Part shown: positions 28,771 through 40,369 of the stretch, one piece after another
How positions within the stretch are numbered: the first letter of the stretch is position 1
Layout of the letters: each line of letters opens with the position of its first letter
From: Paroedura picta
Taxonomy: Eukaryota; Chordata; Lepidosauria; Squamata; Gekkonidae
NCBI RefSeq assembly: GCF_049243985.1
Contig: NC_135371.1
Coordinates: forward strand, 3,993,501-4,057,500
Direction of reading: 5' to 3'
Length of the DNA stretch: 64,000 bases
The notes under the pieces: generated by a model
Databases searched by the model: none
Told to the model about the DNA's origin: nothing
Seen by the model: only the letters and a program-made list of their open reading frames with translations
Position numbers and translations under genes: made by a program

Positions 28771-29062
28771 CCTTGTTCTTAGGGGCGATTCAGTTTCCCA
28801 AAGGGCAAACAAGCATACCTTTAAAAGCTTGATCTGTAATATAGCACAGTGACCTTGACACTGCTCTGCACATCACAATGAGGGTGCTTCTTCTGATCCA
28901 GCAGGGCCATCCTGGGCCGGTGTTGAACAGGGTCAGTGATGTTGCTCCTTTCTCTTTAGGTTTCTTTCCGCCTTTTTGATATATCTCCCTCTCCCTCTTT
29001 ATACCAAGGAAGAAAAAGACATATTTTTGCAGCCGGACGTGGCCCAATAGAAGGGGAAGAAG

Positions 29063-32000
29063 ATGGCAGAGCAGAACCCAGATGGGCCAGGAATGGGCAA
29101 GAACTCAAAGGAAGACCCCCATCTGATAATGGTGGGGACTAGTGTTGAATGCTGGGAAAGAGCTGGGCAAGAGAGCCTGCATCAGGGCACCAGGATCTCA
29201 GATGGACACCACCGGCGCTTTCGGCAGTTCCGCTATCATGAGGCCGATGGGCCCCGAGAGGTTTGCAGCCGGCTCCACAGACTCTGCAACCAATGGTTGA
29301 AGCCGGAGAGGCACACCAAGCAGCAGATGCTGGACCTGGTGATCCTGGAGCAGTTCCTGGCCCTCCTGCCCCAGGAGATGCAGGGCTGGGTGAGAGGATG
29401 CGGGCCGGAGAACAGCTCCCAGGCGGTGGCCCTGGCCGAAGGCTTCCTCCTGAGCCAGGCAGAGGAGAAGAGGCAGACAGAACAGGTGAGGGAGCTTTAT
29501 GCAGTCCATTCAAGCTGTGACTTTCCACCATAGCCTAAGGCCTACCTGCCTGGTATATCTCCCTCCAGACACTTGACCAAGTATGATAGAAGAAGAAGAA
29601 GAGTTGGTTCTTATATGCCACTCTTCTCTACCCGAAGGAGGCTCAAAGCGGCTTACAGTTGCCTTCCCTTCCTCTCCCCACAACAGACACCCTGTGGGGT
29701 GGGTGAGGCTGAGAGAGCCCTGAGAGAACTGCTCGGTCAGAACAGTTTTATCAGTGCTGTGATGAGCCCAAGGTCACCCAGCTGGCTGCATGTGGGGGAG
29801 CGCAGAATCAAACCCGGCATGCCAGATTAGAAGTCTGCACTCCTAACCACACCACTAAACTGGGTAGAACCCCCAACCCTGATTCTTGCTGCTTTGGTTT
29901 GTTTGTTTATGTACCACCACTCTCAAATACCATGTGGCGGCTGACAAGATCAATAAAATACAATAAAATCAGATCAATAAAAAACAATACCTGGGGTGAG
30001 GGTGGGGATGGGGCAAGGTTCATCCCCTTGGTCTTTAGCATTCCTCCTCTTGCTTGTATCTCTCGCTGCTGTTTCAGATGAGGGAATCCCCTATGAAGAT
30101 GGAAGCCACATTCTCTGAGCAGAAGGGTTCTCCTTGGGAGGAACAGCTGGGGGCACAGGCCCAGGAGGGTGCCCAAGATGGTTTCTCATATGGTAAGGGT
30201 GCCCTGTGCCCAGATTTGGGCACATTGAGAAGTTGTTGGAAAGAGGGTTCGGGACAGGAGAAAAAGGAAATACTTTTCTGCTCCCATCACAGAGTGGAAT
30301 TCTGGGACTCAGTGTCATAGGATGCCATGGTGGCCACTCACTTGAAGGCGGAATTATCCAAATTTTTGGAGGGCAATTCCATTCCCATTGTCACAAATTA
30401 AACTATTCCCATCTCGCGTACCTTCCATTAGAACAATCTTTCTGAACTTTTTTACCGTTGAGAAACCCCTGAAACATTCTTCAGGTTTTAAGAACCCCCA
30501 GAAATGGCGCAATTGTACAGAATATGGGAAGCAGAGCTGTGACCACGCTCACTCGGGGGCCCAGCCCTTCCCACCCCTTTCAGGTCCATCACTGGCCACG
30601 GGGAGGGGGGGTTTGGGGTTTGAGATGACCATATATGAGCATATCAGCTGATAAACATTTAACAAATTGAAAAAAATATATTAAAAATGAATTAATTTCC
30701 ACCCACTCAGGAAACCCTTTCAGGGCCTTCAAGAAACCCCAGGGTTTCACAAAACCCAGGTTGAGAAGACCTGCATCACAAGGGCTCCACAAAGAAAAGC
30801 TGACCTTGCACCCCTGGGAACTTTGCAGGTGGGGCAAGTGCAGGGACGTGATATCGTGTTGACGTCTCATCCTGCTGAAAACACAGACATGGTGTCAGAG
30901 ACACTCTAGAAAGCTCGTGATGTCACCCTAGAGTTTTCAGATGCACTAATGTCATGTCTGGGTTTTCAGACAGACGTGACGGTGGCGTAACATTTGACGT
31001 TATTTCCGCCCTGTTCTCCCGGAAACCCAAACACAGGGGTGTGTGTCAGGGTCCAGTGTGTGGGAGAAGAGTGTGGCCTGTTTGACCAGGGGTGCTGTCC
31101 CAATTTTGAGTTCTGGAGATGAGTTTCAAGTTTTACACAAGGCAAGGTTGGACAGCTGTGGGAACAGGGGTGCACAAAGCAGGATTTAAACCCGCAGTTT
31201 GAAGTCTAGGCTAACAGCCTTTCTCCCAATGTTCTCTCCCTCCCAGGCAGTGAAGAGACGATGCCGAGGTGTCGTGGCCGAGTGGGAATGGCAGCTGCCC
31301 CTGCAGTCCAGGTAGGGGAGTTAAGCAGAGTACAGCCCGAGTCCCCCCCTCCTTTCTCAGGAGGGCTTTTGCTCCTGCAGTTACTTCTGAGGTGCCTGAG
31401 CAAGAGAGGCACTGAGCCCCCCTCCTGTTACCCCTCCCGAGCTCTATGTCCTGCATCCTCCCTAGAGTGCAGTCCCACCTGGTGCGATTCCTGATGAGGA
31501 AATCATGTTTTTCTTCCAGTGTCCCGTTTCCTTTGAGGAGGTAGCCGTGCACTTCACCAAGGCGGAGTGGGCCCTGCTGGATCCGGGCCAGAGAGCTCTC
31601 TATGTGGAAGTCATGTTGGACAATGCTGGGAGCGTAGCCTCTCTGGGTAAGGACTTTTCACCAGTGCCGAAGGCGTGAAAACAGCTGCCGTTGAGCCGAA
31701 ATATCAAACAGTGGTGTGTCCTTGTGAGGCCTGGCCCTGGGGCTCCAGGGGCTGGGGTGTCAGCAGAAGCCAATTACAGCTCCATGTGGTGAAGGAAGCC
31801 AACCCCCAGGGCTGGTCCAGGGGCAACTGCAGCCAATGAGAGCCGGTGGGTGTCAGAGCTTGATCTGGAGACAGGCAAAGTCGTCATTGTTTCTCTTTCC
31901 CTCTTTTTCCCCTCTCTCTTTCTTTCCCTCCCGTAGAAGGTAGAGATGTAAGAGTGATTACTGTGGAGACTGAAGAAGGGATGGAGAGTTTCTCAAGAGG

Positions 32001-35000
32001 ATCGCAACAGAATGTCTCCTTCCCCTGTGATCCAGCTGCGAGTGAGTTCGGGTTGTTGTTATGTCAAGGGAATGGGCAGAGAATAGCCGGGGGGAAGGGA
32101 GGATTTCTGATTCACTTCTTAGCGAATCTTGGTTGTTAGAATTATAAAGAAGAAGAGAGGGAAGAGCTGTTTCCCCCCCCCCTCTTTTTGAGACCCTGCT
32201 TTTCACTACCCGAAGGAGTCTCAAAGCGGCTTATGAGAGCCTTCCTGCCTCTAGCTCGCCCAAGGTCACCCAGCGGCTGCCTGTGGAGGAGTGGGGAATC
32301 AAATCCGGTTCTCCAGATTAGGGGCTGCCGTGCTTGGCCACTACACCAAGCTGGCTCGAGAGTTAGGGAATTCTTCCTTGGGCTGAGCTCCATTGTGGAT
32401 ATTCCAAGGAAAGGTGAGGTGCTTGCTTAAGAACAACTTTCTTGGGTGTGTCAAAGGCCCAAAGCAAAAAGGAGACAATATCCTGACCCAAACAAAAGTC
32501 AAGAAGCTAAAAGAGATCAACGCAAGGGAAATGAACTGAAGCCTATACAGGGTGGAACACACACACACAAAATAGTACTAGTATTTATTAATCTAAAACC
32601 CAAGGCTTTTAGCATACCCTCAATAAAATCAATATATACATACAGGTCTGTGAATGTGATCTTGTGGGACTTGTGGACTGTAATCTAAATATGAGCCGAC
32701 AGTGTGATGTGGCAGTAAAAAAGGCAAATGCAGTCTTGGGCTGTATCAACAGAGGCATCACATCAAAATCACAAGATGTCATAGGTCTGCATTGGTCACA
32801 CTCTACCTGGAGTCCTGTGTGCAGTTCTGGAGGCCAAAAGGGCGTGGACAAAATGGAGAGGGTTCGGAGGAGAGCAGGGAGGATGATCTGGGGCTTGGGG
32901 ACCTGAGGGAAGGCGGAGGCACTTGGGAATGTTCAGCCTGGAGAAGAAGAGGTTGAGAGAGGACACGATTGCTCTCTTGCCACTTGGAGGAGGGCAGGGA
33001 AAGGTTCCTGTTGGCAGCTGAAGAGAGGACCAACAGTAATGGGTTTAAACTACATGGAGAACGATTTCAGCTAGATATCAGGGGGGGAAATTTCACAGCC
33101 AGAGTGGTTTACCGGTGGAATCAGCTGCCTAAGGAGGTGGGGAGCTCCCCCTCACTGGCAGTCTTCAAGCAGTGGCTGGACAGATCCTTATCCTGGATGC
33201 TTTAGGCTGATCCTGCATTGAGCAGGGGACAGGACTAGGTGGCCTGGATGGCCTTCTGGCCCACAGAATTGTCCATACTGTTCTGAATATATCTTTTTAT
33301 TTGTTTAAAAGAGCAAGCCAGCTCTATCAATTAGTGTATTTATGTACGTTGGTTTTATTTGATGCCTGACCATTGATATAGGCGATAATACCAAAACGTG
33401 TCTGGTCACGGGAGGCATTAGTATGCGTGTATAGATTTTATTGAGGCTGTGCTAAAAGTATGTTTTTTTAGCTTGATCAATAAATACTGGCACTATAAAA
33501 ATTAAAAATTGTGTTGCACCCTGTTCATTTCCCTGGTGTTGATTTTTCTAGGTTCTTGACTTGTGTCAAAGGCCCACCAACCCTTTCCTAAAGTGATCAT
33601 TACTTGTCCCATGGCCTTCCCTCTTCCTCAACCACTGGCATCCCTTCTAAAATCCATGGGGATCCCCATAGTATTATGGGGTTTGCTTAGGGAGGCCCCG
33701 CCTTCTCCCTCTTCCCTCTGCACACATGTGTTTTCAGAGTCTGAAGACCACCTCCTGGAAGGAAACTCTACATTTACAGGACTGGAAATTACAGTGATTT
33801 CGTCATCAAAAGACCTGCATGACAAGGCAAATGGGAAAGGCAAAGGAACAGATCTTTGCCACTTTTTTCCGTAAAGTACATTTGGGGAGTTTTGGGGAGG
33901 GGAGGGATAGTCAGAATATTAAAAAAGCTCTACTGGATGCTGGCCAGGGATTAGTTGTGAACAGCTGCTCAGGGGACAAAATGCACACCATGAGCCTGGT
34001 CGGTGGCTTAATTTCTTGTGACTGGACCTTTCTCTTTATTCCAGCAGGAGATGTCGAGGAGTCCGTTGGGGAATTTCAGGGGTTCTCCCTGGAAAAAGTC
34101 AAGGACCGAGAGTCTGAATGTCAGTTCGGGGACCCCGATGGACTACGGAAGCAAGAAGAAAGACATGCAGAGCAGATGACAGATAATCCCATTCCTTGCC
34201 AAGAAGGGCATTTCTGTGAAGTAACTCCCATGATGAAGGAAACATACAAAGAACTGGAGTGTGAGCTAAACTTCTCTGATCAAACTCAATATGATAACCA
34301 CTTGCAAAAGCACTCTGGAAAGGTCCATCATTGCTTGCAGTGTGGAAAGAGCTTCCTTTCGGGAGAAGAGCTCATTAGACACCAAAGAATCCATATAGGG
34401 GAGAAAATGTATAGCTGCTCTGACTGCGGAAGGAGGTTCTCGGAGAAAACAAACCTTATTCAACACCAGATAGTTCATTCAGAGAGGAATCCTAGGCAGG
34501 TCTACTCTGAAGCAGACCCCGGTTTATACAATGGGTATTACTCTTGGGAAAGTGTTCTTGGGGTTGCAGCCTATGGAGAAATGCCATCTATCTGTGCAGA
34601 GGGTGAAAAGAGTTTCTCTGATGGGAAGGCACATAAATGTTTTCCGTGTGGAAAGTATTTCATGTACAGATCTGGGCTTGTTTTGCACCAAAGAACCCAC
34701 ACCGGGGAAAAACCTTTTGAATGCTTAGAGTGTGGAAAGAAATTCAGTAGGAATTTCTGCCTTCAACAGCATCAAAGAACCCACACAGGGGAGAAACCTT
34801 TTGAGTGCATAGCTTGTGGAAAGAGATTCAGTCAATACGTCACTCTTCAACAGCATCAGAGAACCCACACAGGGGAGAAACCTTTTGAATGCTCAGTATG
34901 TAGAAAGAGATTCAGTCACAGTGTCAGCCTTCAGCGGCATGAAAGAATCCACATAGGAGAGAAAACTTTTGAATGCTCAGAGTGTGGAAGGAAATTCCAT

Positions 35001-35726
35001 AGGAGTTGCCATCTTCTGCATCATTACAGAACCCACACAGGGGAGAAACCATTTGAATGTTCGGAGTGTGGAAAGAAGTGCAGTAGAAGTTTCCATCTGC
35101 AACAGCACCTAAGAACGCACACAGGGGAGAAACCTTTTGAATGCTCCGAGTGTGGAAAGAAATTCAGTCAGAGTGGCAATCTTCTACATCATTACAGAAC
35201 CCACAGAGGGGAAAAACCTTTTGAATGTTCCGAGTGTGGAAAGCAATGCAGTAGGAGTTTCCATCTTCAACAGCATCTCAGAACCCACACAGGGGAGAAA
35301 CCTTTTGAATGCTCCGAGTGTGGAAAGAAATTCAGTCAGCGTGGCAATCTTCACCAGCATCAAAAAACCCACAGAGGGGAGAAACCTTTTGAATGCTCTG
35401 AGTGCGGAAAGAGATTCAGCAGGAGTTTCCATCTTCAACAGCATCTAAGAAACCACACAGGGGAGAAACCTTTCCAATGCTCAGAATGTGGAATGAGTTT
35501 CAACTGGAGTGGCTATCTTGAGCGGCATCAAAGGACCCACACAGGGGAGAAACCATTTGAATGCACGGACTGTGGAAAGAAATTCAACAGGAGTTGCAAT
35601 CTTCAACGGCATCTAAGAACTCACACAGGGAAAAGTCTTTTGAGTGTTCAGAGTGTGGAAGGAGCTTCACTCGCAGTTTCTGCTTTCAATGATGTGAAAG
35701 AATTCTCGGGAGGAGAAACCATGTAA
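29063..35726 (+). CDS. Gene D: SCAN-KRAB-C2H2 zinc-finger protein (14 fingers)
   Basis: Likely a DNA-binding repressor able to dimerise through SCAN. Exons: SCAN 29063-29485 (423 bp), 30078-30192 (115), 31247-31311 (65), KRAB-A 31520-31646 (127), linker 31937-32041 (105), finger exon 34045-35726. The total is 2517 bp, about 838 residues, with all phases agreeing. SCAN is at residues 51-134. KRAB-A at 202-243 reads [20 protein letters not shown], but the tail has NAGS where C has NYRS. From residue 374 there are 14 fingers after one degenerate finger. Fingers 7-12 are three copies of a two-finger block. Fingers 8 and 10 have Cys in place of the hydrophobic-core Phe (KKCSRSF, KQCSRSF). A one-base loss after finger 14 converts a decayed terminal finger into a short unrelated tail. 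The finger exon has a CAGCAG tandem acceptor. Confidence 0.9.
29590..29865 (-). mobile_element. tRNA-derived SINE
   Basis: A complete reverse-oriented copy. It runs from GAAGAAGAGTTGGTTCTTATAT to the inverted tRNA-like head (CCTAACCACACCACTAAACTGG), in the intron after the gene D SCAN exon. Confidence 0.8.
30435..30780. mobile_element. Possible non-autonomous DNA element
   Basis: The repeated theme GAAACCCCTGAAACATTCTTCAGG ... AAGAAACCCCAGGGTTTC, with loosely inverted ends, suggests a MITE-like element in a gene D intron. No clear target duplication was seen. Confidence 0.35.
32147..32358 (-). mobile_element. tRNA-derived SINE
   Basis: A reverse copy ending in the inverted head GTGCTTGGCCACTACACCAAGCTGGCTC, in the gene D intron between the linker and finger exons. 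Confidence 0.8.
32445..33574. mobile_element. Composite element with inverted arms around a CR1 fragment
   Basis: The left arm (about 32485-32650) and right arm (about 33390-33556) are inverted copies sharing, among others, AGTATTTATT and CCTCAATAAAATC. The whole is flanked by a direct repeat of up to 15 bp containing TGTCAAAGGCCC. Gene C has the same intron site uninterrupted at 19209-19225 (GAGTCAAAGGCCC), giving an empty-site paralogue. A long duplication with inverted terminal copies is compatible with a Penelope-like element, but the family is an inference. Confidence 0.6.
32660..33270 (+). mobile_element. CR1 LINE fragment inside the composite element
   Basis: Encodes pieces such as [19 protein letters not shown] and [11 protein letters not shown] in broken frames, then the CR1 3' UTR (GGACAGGACTAGGTGGCC). 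It is 5'-truncated. Confidence 0.75.
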
Positions 35727-35834
35727 GTGCTCAGCCTGTGACAAGAGCTTTTGTGCGGGTATAAAGTACCACAAAGTCACAGCAAGGGGCTTTCAAGGCA
35801 AGTAAGAAGTATCGCTGGTTTGCCATCGTCTTCC

Positions 35835-35930
35835 TTTGCAGATCCTTCCTTGGTGGACTCCCTTCCAAGTACCAACCCTGCTTAGCTTCTAAGACATGAA
35901 GAGATCGGGGTATACCATGGAGCCTTCCCC
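35835..35930 (-). mobile_element. 5S rRNA-derived SINE fragment
   Basis: The reverse complement resembles the 5S rRNA internal promoter region: the plus strand reads CCTGCTTAGCTTCTAAGAC and AGAGATCGGGGTATACC, close to the complement of the 5S segment around GATCTCGGAAGCTAAGCAGG. It is too diverged to be a working 5S gene. Confidence 0.6.
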
Positions 35931-35976
35931 CTCAGAAAACTCTTTAGAATGGTTAAAACAACTCAAGTCTATACAC

Positions 35977-35982
35977 AATAAA
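35977..35982 (+). promoter_or_regulatory. Candidate polyadenylation signal of gene D
   Basis: AATAAA 250 bp after the gene D stop. Confidence 0.45.
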
Positions 35983-36116
35983 CATCACAGTCCCCAAACT
36001 TACAAAGGAATAAAAGAATAAGGAAAGCTTTACAAGGGTTGGAGGTTGAGAAAATAAAGAAAACTTTGTTATTAAGAGATCTTTAAATTAGGAAAAAAAG
36101 TACTTGACCTACAATA

Positions 36117-36240
36117 GTGTGGATCTCCAGATGTCCATGGATTACAATTCCCATGAGGCCTTGCCAGCTTCTGAGTCATCTTAGCTGTACTGGCAGAGGC
36201 TCATGGGAATTGTAGTCCATGGACATCAGGAGAGTCACAG
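36117..36240. mobile_element. hAT-type foldback MITE, diverged
   Basis: CTCCAGATGTCCATGGATTACAATTCCCATGAG and its inverted copy around GCCAGCTT. The GGTGGCC-type ends are eroded. Confidence 0.7.
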
Positions 36241-36439
36241 CAAGGTCACCCTGGAGCTACAGCTTGAATAAAAGAAGGGGAATGTGTACAATTTCTGCCA
36301 TAAAGAATAAGAAAAGTAAGGCAGTAACACATCCCAAAGAAATAAGAGTTTCATTATTTTTATGCCTATTTGTACTCCCAGAAATCATTTCAGCCAAATA
36401 GACATCTTTACATTAACACGATAAAGGAGGAAAAGTTTA

Positions 36440-37300
36440 GATCACAGGAAATTAACCAAAAAATGTTTTTCAAATTCTTTGAGGCTTGATGGTGCTTCAC
36501 CAGAGTGCTACCAACAAGTTATGGAAACAGTTGCTGCAATAAACAAGATGTATGCTTTGAGCGTAATTCTGCCCTCTTGGCCAGAGTCCAAAATACCGGT
36601 TATACTGCTATCAAGATCCTGCTAGTTGTGAGCTCTTCTTGTCTCATCAACTTACTGAACTATAATTTCAAAATCCTTACCTCTCTGTAAACAGGTTAAA
36701 GATCTGATGTATCTATATTCATAAATGCAAATCAAAGAGGCTTTGAAACATTTACTGACTTTTGGGCTCAGTGACTCATTTATGCACTTTCAGGAACATG
36801 TTTATGTCATATCAAACCTAATTCTCAGAAACCAAGGAGTAAAGAGAGCCTCTGTTCTTTTGGCCTTCTGATTTAGAAGAAGTTGGTTTTTATATCCCAC
36901 TTTTCACTGCTCAAAGGAGTCTCAAACTAGGTTAAAATTGCTGAGAGAGCTCTGATAGGACTGCTGAGTAAGAACAGAACTATCACAGCTGTGACTAGCC
37001 CAAGGTTACCCAGCTGGCTGTGTATGTGGAGGAGGAGCAGATAAACAAACCCGGCTCTTCAGATTAGAAGCTGCTGCACTTAACCATTACACCAAGCTGG
37101 CTCTCAACACCATGCTGGATTTAATTAATCAACAGGGTAATGATCGGTAGCAATAAGAGATTATGTCTCAATAAGACGTCTAAAACTAGATAAATGCAAT
37201 ACATTGATACTTTATGTAGATGACATTGTAATCTTAAGTAGTATTGTTGAATCTGGTGCTCAGTTACATTCTATACTTATTTTCAGCTGTATCAGGTTAT
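36440..37300 (+). mobile_element. L1-clade LINE fragments split by a SINE
   Basis: 36480-36620 encodes LDGASPECYQQVMETV and KMYALSVILPSWPESK, matching the L1 reverse transcriptase palm region. 37190-37290 encodes LYVDDIVIL, the catalytic YxDD region. Between them lies a reverse tRNA-derived SINE (36878-37107). The frame is broken elsewhere. Confidence 0.65.
36878..37107 (-). mobile_element. tRNA-derived SINE inside the L1 fragment
   Basis: From AGAAGAAGTTGGTTTTTATATCCC to the inverted head CACTTAACCATTACACCAAGCTGGCTC. Confidence 0.8.
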
Positions 37301-37556
37301 GTTAACGGTAGAAAACCAGTCGTCTTACATTTTATTGATGTGTTGTCAAATTTAGATTCCTTGAACTGTGTAAAAAATAGGAAAGTGATGGGGGGGAATG
37401 CTATTAGTTATGACACTTCAGATAGTCTAGATGTTATAACTTCAAATGACTAGTATTTGACAATAAGCAAAAGCTATTGCTATGGCAAATTGTCTTTGTA
37501 TTCTAGCCTGCCATTAAATGCCATTAAAACAATGAGGCTACTTATTTCCTAATTAT

Positions 37557-37839
37557 GAGCCTCTTGTGGCGCAGAGTGGTAAGGCAGCGATATGCTGTCT
37601 GGAGCTGTCTGCCCATGAGGTTGGGAGTTCGATCCCAGCAGCCGGCTCAAGGTTGACTCAGCCTTCCATCCTTCCGAGGTCGGTAAAATGAGTACCCAGC
37701 TTGCTGGGGGGTAAACGGTAATGACTGGGGAAGGCACTGGCAAACCACCCCGTATTGAGTCTGCCATGAAAACGCTAGAGGGCGTCACCCCAAGGGTCAG
37801 ACATGACTCGGTGCTTGCACAGGGGATACCTTTACCTTT
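37557..37839 (+). mobile_element. Sauria SINE, full length
   Basis: Begins GAGCCTCTTGTGGCGCAGAG (tRNA-like A box), has GTTCGATCCCAGC as B box and ends with the Bov-B-like tail GGTCAGACATGACTCGG..TTTACCTTT. It is flanked by direct repeats of TATTTCCTAATTAT. Confidence 0.92.
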
Positions 37840-37928
37840 TTATTTCCTAATTATTGTTCCCCTTGTAATTAATGAGAAAACCTTGAAAGAATGGTAAAGT
37901 TTACCTAATAAATTTATTTGGTATAAGG

Positions 37929-38074
37929 CAGGGGTGGCTAAATCGCAGCTCTCTAGATATCCATGGACTACAGTTCCTCACAGTTCCTGTGAGCCCCTGC
38001 CAGCATGTGCTGGCAGAGGCTCATGGGAATTGTAGTCCATGGACAGCTGGAGAGCTACGGTTTGGCCACCCCTA
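37929..38074. mobile_element. hAT-type foldback MITE, GGTGGC subfamily
   Basis: CAGGGGTGGCTAAATCGCAG ... inverted ACGGTTTGGCCACCCCT, with a palindromic core around GCCAGCATGTGCTGGCA. Confidence 0.8.
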
Positions 38075-38334
38075 CGTAACTTGGCTTGTAGCTCAGTCTA
38101 GGTGGATACTACGAGCTTTGGTTACCCAAAATATTAAAGTGTGTCATGATGTAGCAAGACTAGTTTGTGTTATAGCATGGATGAAAATAGTTTCAGAAGG
38201 TACTTCTTGAACTCCAAAAACATACTTTCTATAGACTCTGTGTCCTTACTCCTGCTTCTGTGCAATGTTTGGTTTTTGCTGTCGATCTAGAACCAATTTA
38301 TGGCGAGATGCTTGGATTTTCAAGCCAAGAGACA

Positions 38335-38460
38335 TTCAGAAGTGGTTCACCATTGCCTGCCTCAGCGTAGCAGCCCTGGCATTCCACGGCTGACCCTGCT
38401 TAACTTCCAGAATCTGACAAGATCTCGCTATTCCGGCCTATCCAAGTCTGGGGTCTAAGT
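38335..38460 (-). mobile_element. 5S rRNA-derived SINE fragment
   Basis: TGACCCTGCTTAACTTCCAGAATCTGACAAGATCTCGC is close to the complement of the 5S rRNA A-box to C-box region. The preceding CATTGCCTGCCTCAGCGTAGC fits a SINE body. It is the second such element within 3 kb. Confidence 0.6.
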
Positions 38461-39290
38461 CAACAGGAACACTTCATGTCACTCATAAATGGAACCAGGT
38501 TTTAGGTTATGAAGTATCAGTAGTCTGGAAATTTGCACTGTCTTTAGAATCATCCTTTGCATTGGTTTGCCCTTCAAAGAAAATGTATGCAAAATGATTC
38601 ATCAGTTGTATATGAATCATAAAATATAAACTCTCTGCTCTGGTGATGACTGGTATTGCCATGCAGATTTTTCCCCCCACATATGGTGGCTCTGCCCCAA
38701 GGAAATCATGTTATTGGAATAGAATTGTAGCTTGGTGAAATAGTGGTTGGGAAAGCAAACTAGCAAATGTTCCTGAAATAATGTGATTTGCAGTGCAATT
38801 CTTTCCTGGGAGGAAGCTCCACTGAACACACTTGGGTAGGATTCTGAGTAGGCCTGTTTGGGATTGCTGTCTAAATTATGTCGCTGTGATTCCAAAGACA
38901 CTACAAATTGCTCTGTTCAGTTTGATCAAGACAGCAAGACCGGTATTTGCGACATATTGGAAGGACCAAATGGACAAATAAGTTGAGGGCCATTGTGTTC
39001 TGAGGTATTCATCGTATTTAGGCAAAATCTTGTGGGAAATAATATGGATTTATGTAGCGGTGTGATCATCAGTTTGAAATCTGTAGTTTGTAAACATAAT
39101 TTGTAGACAATGGTTATGAAAATACTAATAAAGCCTACAGTATGAACAATCAAACCAGGCAGAGATGGTATCAGTGCTCCAGTTGTGGAAAGAATGTAGC
39201 TCTTTAGTCTCCCTTCCTTACAGGGATACATGATACTCAAGAAGTCCGGGCAGTCATCTGGAGGAGACGGTCACTGGTGGAATGCGGTAA
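38460..39290 (+). repeat. Gene D downstream flank, duplicated at 22400-23960
   Basis: Aligns in order with the flank of gene C (TGAACACACTYGRGTAGGATTC; GGAAATAATATG; TAATAAARCCTACAGT) and ends with the same decayed finger. It is separated from the gene D stop by inserted L1, SINE and hAT elements. Confidence 0.65.
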
Positions 39291-39377
39291 GATTTGTATT
39301 GTAGAAATCTGGAACCACCCCCTCCAAAAAAAGTGGAGTAAAACATAAGTATTAATGTGACAGTATCATCCTATTGA

Positions 39378-39660
39378 GAGCCTCTTGTGGCGCAGAATGG
39401 TAAGGCAGCAGACATGCAGTCTGAAAGCTCTGCCCATGAGGCTGGGAGTTCGATCCCAGCAGCCGGCTCAAGGTTGACTCAGCCTTCCATCCTTCCGAGG
39501 TTGGTAAAATGAGTACGCAGCTTGCTGGGGGGTAAACAGTAATGACTGGGGAAGGCACTGGCAAACCACCCCGTATTGAGTCTGCCATGAATACGCTGGA
39601 GGGCGTCACCCCAAGGGTCAGACACGACCCGGTGCTTGCACAGGGGATACCTTGACCTTT
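39378..39660 (+). mobile_element. Sauria SINE, full length
   Basis: Same structure as 37557-37839, flanked by the exact direct repeat ATCATCCTATTGA on both sides. Confidence 0.92.
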
Positions 39661-39669
39661 ATCATCCTA

Positions 39670-40110
39670 TTGAGTACGCCACCCGTTCAAACGAGGGGAC
39701 GTAGGCGCTGAGGTGGCCAGCTCCCGTTCAGGAAACTCCGCCTGCAAAGCGGCTCCGGATTCGGCCCTCCGAGTGGCACTCCAGGGCCATTGGCCACTTG
39801 GCCCATATCCCAAACGGCCGCCTGCAGACTGCTGCGGCCACCGGACAGTAAGTCGCACCCCGACTTAGCCCAGGATGGCCGCCGGGGAGGAGGGACGCCC
39901 CACGCCGCGGCTGGACTGAGGGAAACCTGCTTTCCCTCCGCCCAGCAGCACCCCTTGCCCACCCAGGGACCTCCCAGGCACCTCCCCACCCGCCTCTGCG
40001 CATGCCGCTGCCCGCGCCCTTCCCACCGCCACTGCACCCCCCCCCACCCACACAGACCGCTGCATGGAACACCGCCCTACGACAGCTGGCGCCCACTGTA
40101 TTCACAGGGC
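39670..40110. other. CpG-rich island without assigned gene
   Basis: About 440 bp with many CpG dinucleotides (GGCGCTGAGGTGGCC, CCACGCCGCGGCTGG, TGCCCGCGCCC) in otherwise AT-rich surroundings. The GGTTAA promoter block of the zinc-finger genes is not evident. Open frames here are short and unlike any family known to me. It could be an unlinked promoter or a CpG-rich transposon part. Confidence 0.4.
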
Positions 40111-40369
40111 AGCGGGCTTAATTTCTAGTTTTGTAATAAAACCACTGGTGCCCATTCTACCCAGACGTTTATTTCAGGGGATAGGAATAGGCAGTGCCCA
40201 GGTGGGTTCGGTCAAGGAAGCCGGCAGATGTTGGCAGTTATTCCATGGTGAATAAAAAAGGTCTTTCATTGATCCATTGATCTATCTGGTTTCTAGGCCA
40301 CTTCCTAGCCAGCTAGCTCATGGTGGTTTGCCACTGCCTTAAACTGTTCCCTGAACCAAAAAGCTGCAA

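Noticed and set aside
33735-33830. Possible extra exon of gene D (TTTTCAG then an open stretch [10 protein letters not shown])
   Set aside because: The homologous place in gene F (44600-44740) lacks the AG acceptor and the frame is not kept; it is better explained as conserved intron.
35835-35930. 5S rRNA gene
   Set aside because: Only part of the 5S sequence is present and it is diverged; the flanks suggest a SINE.
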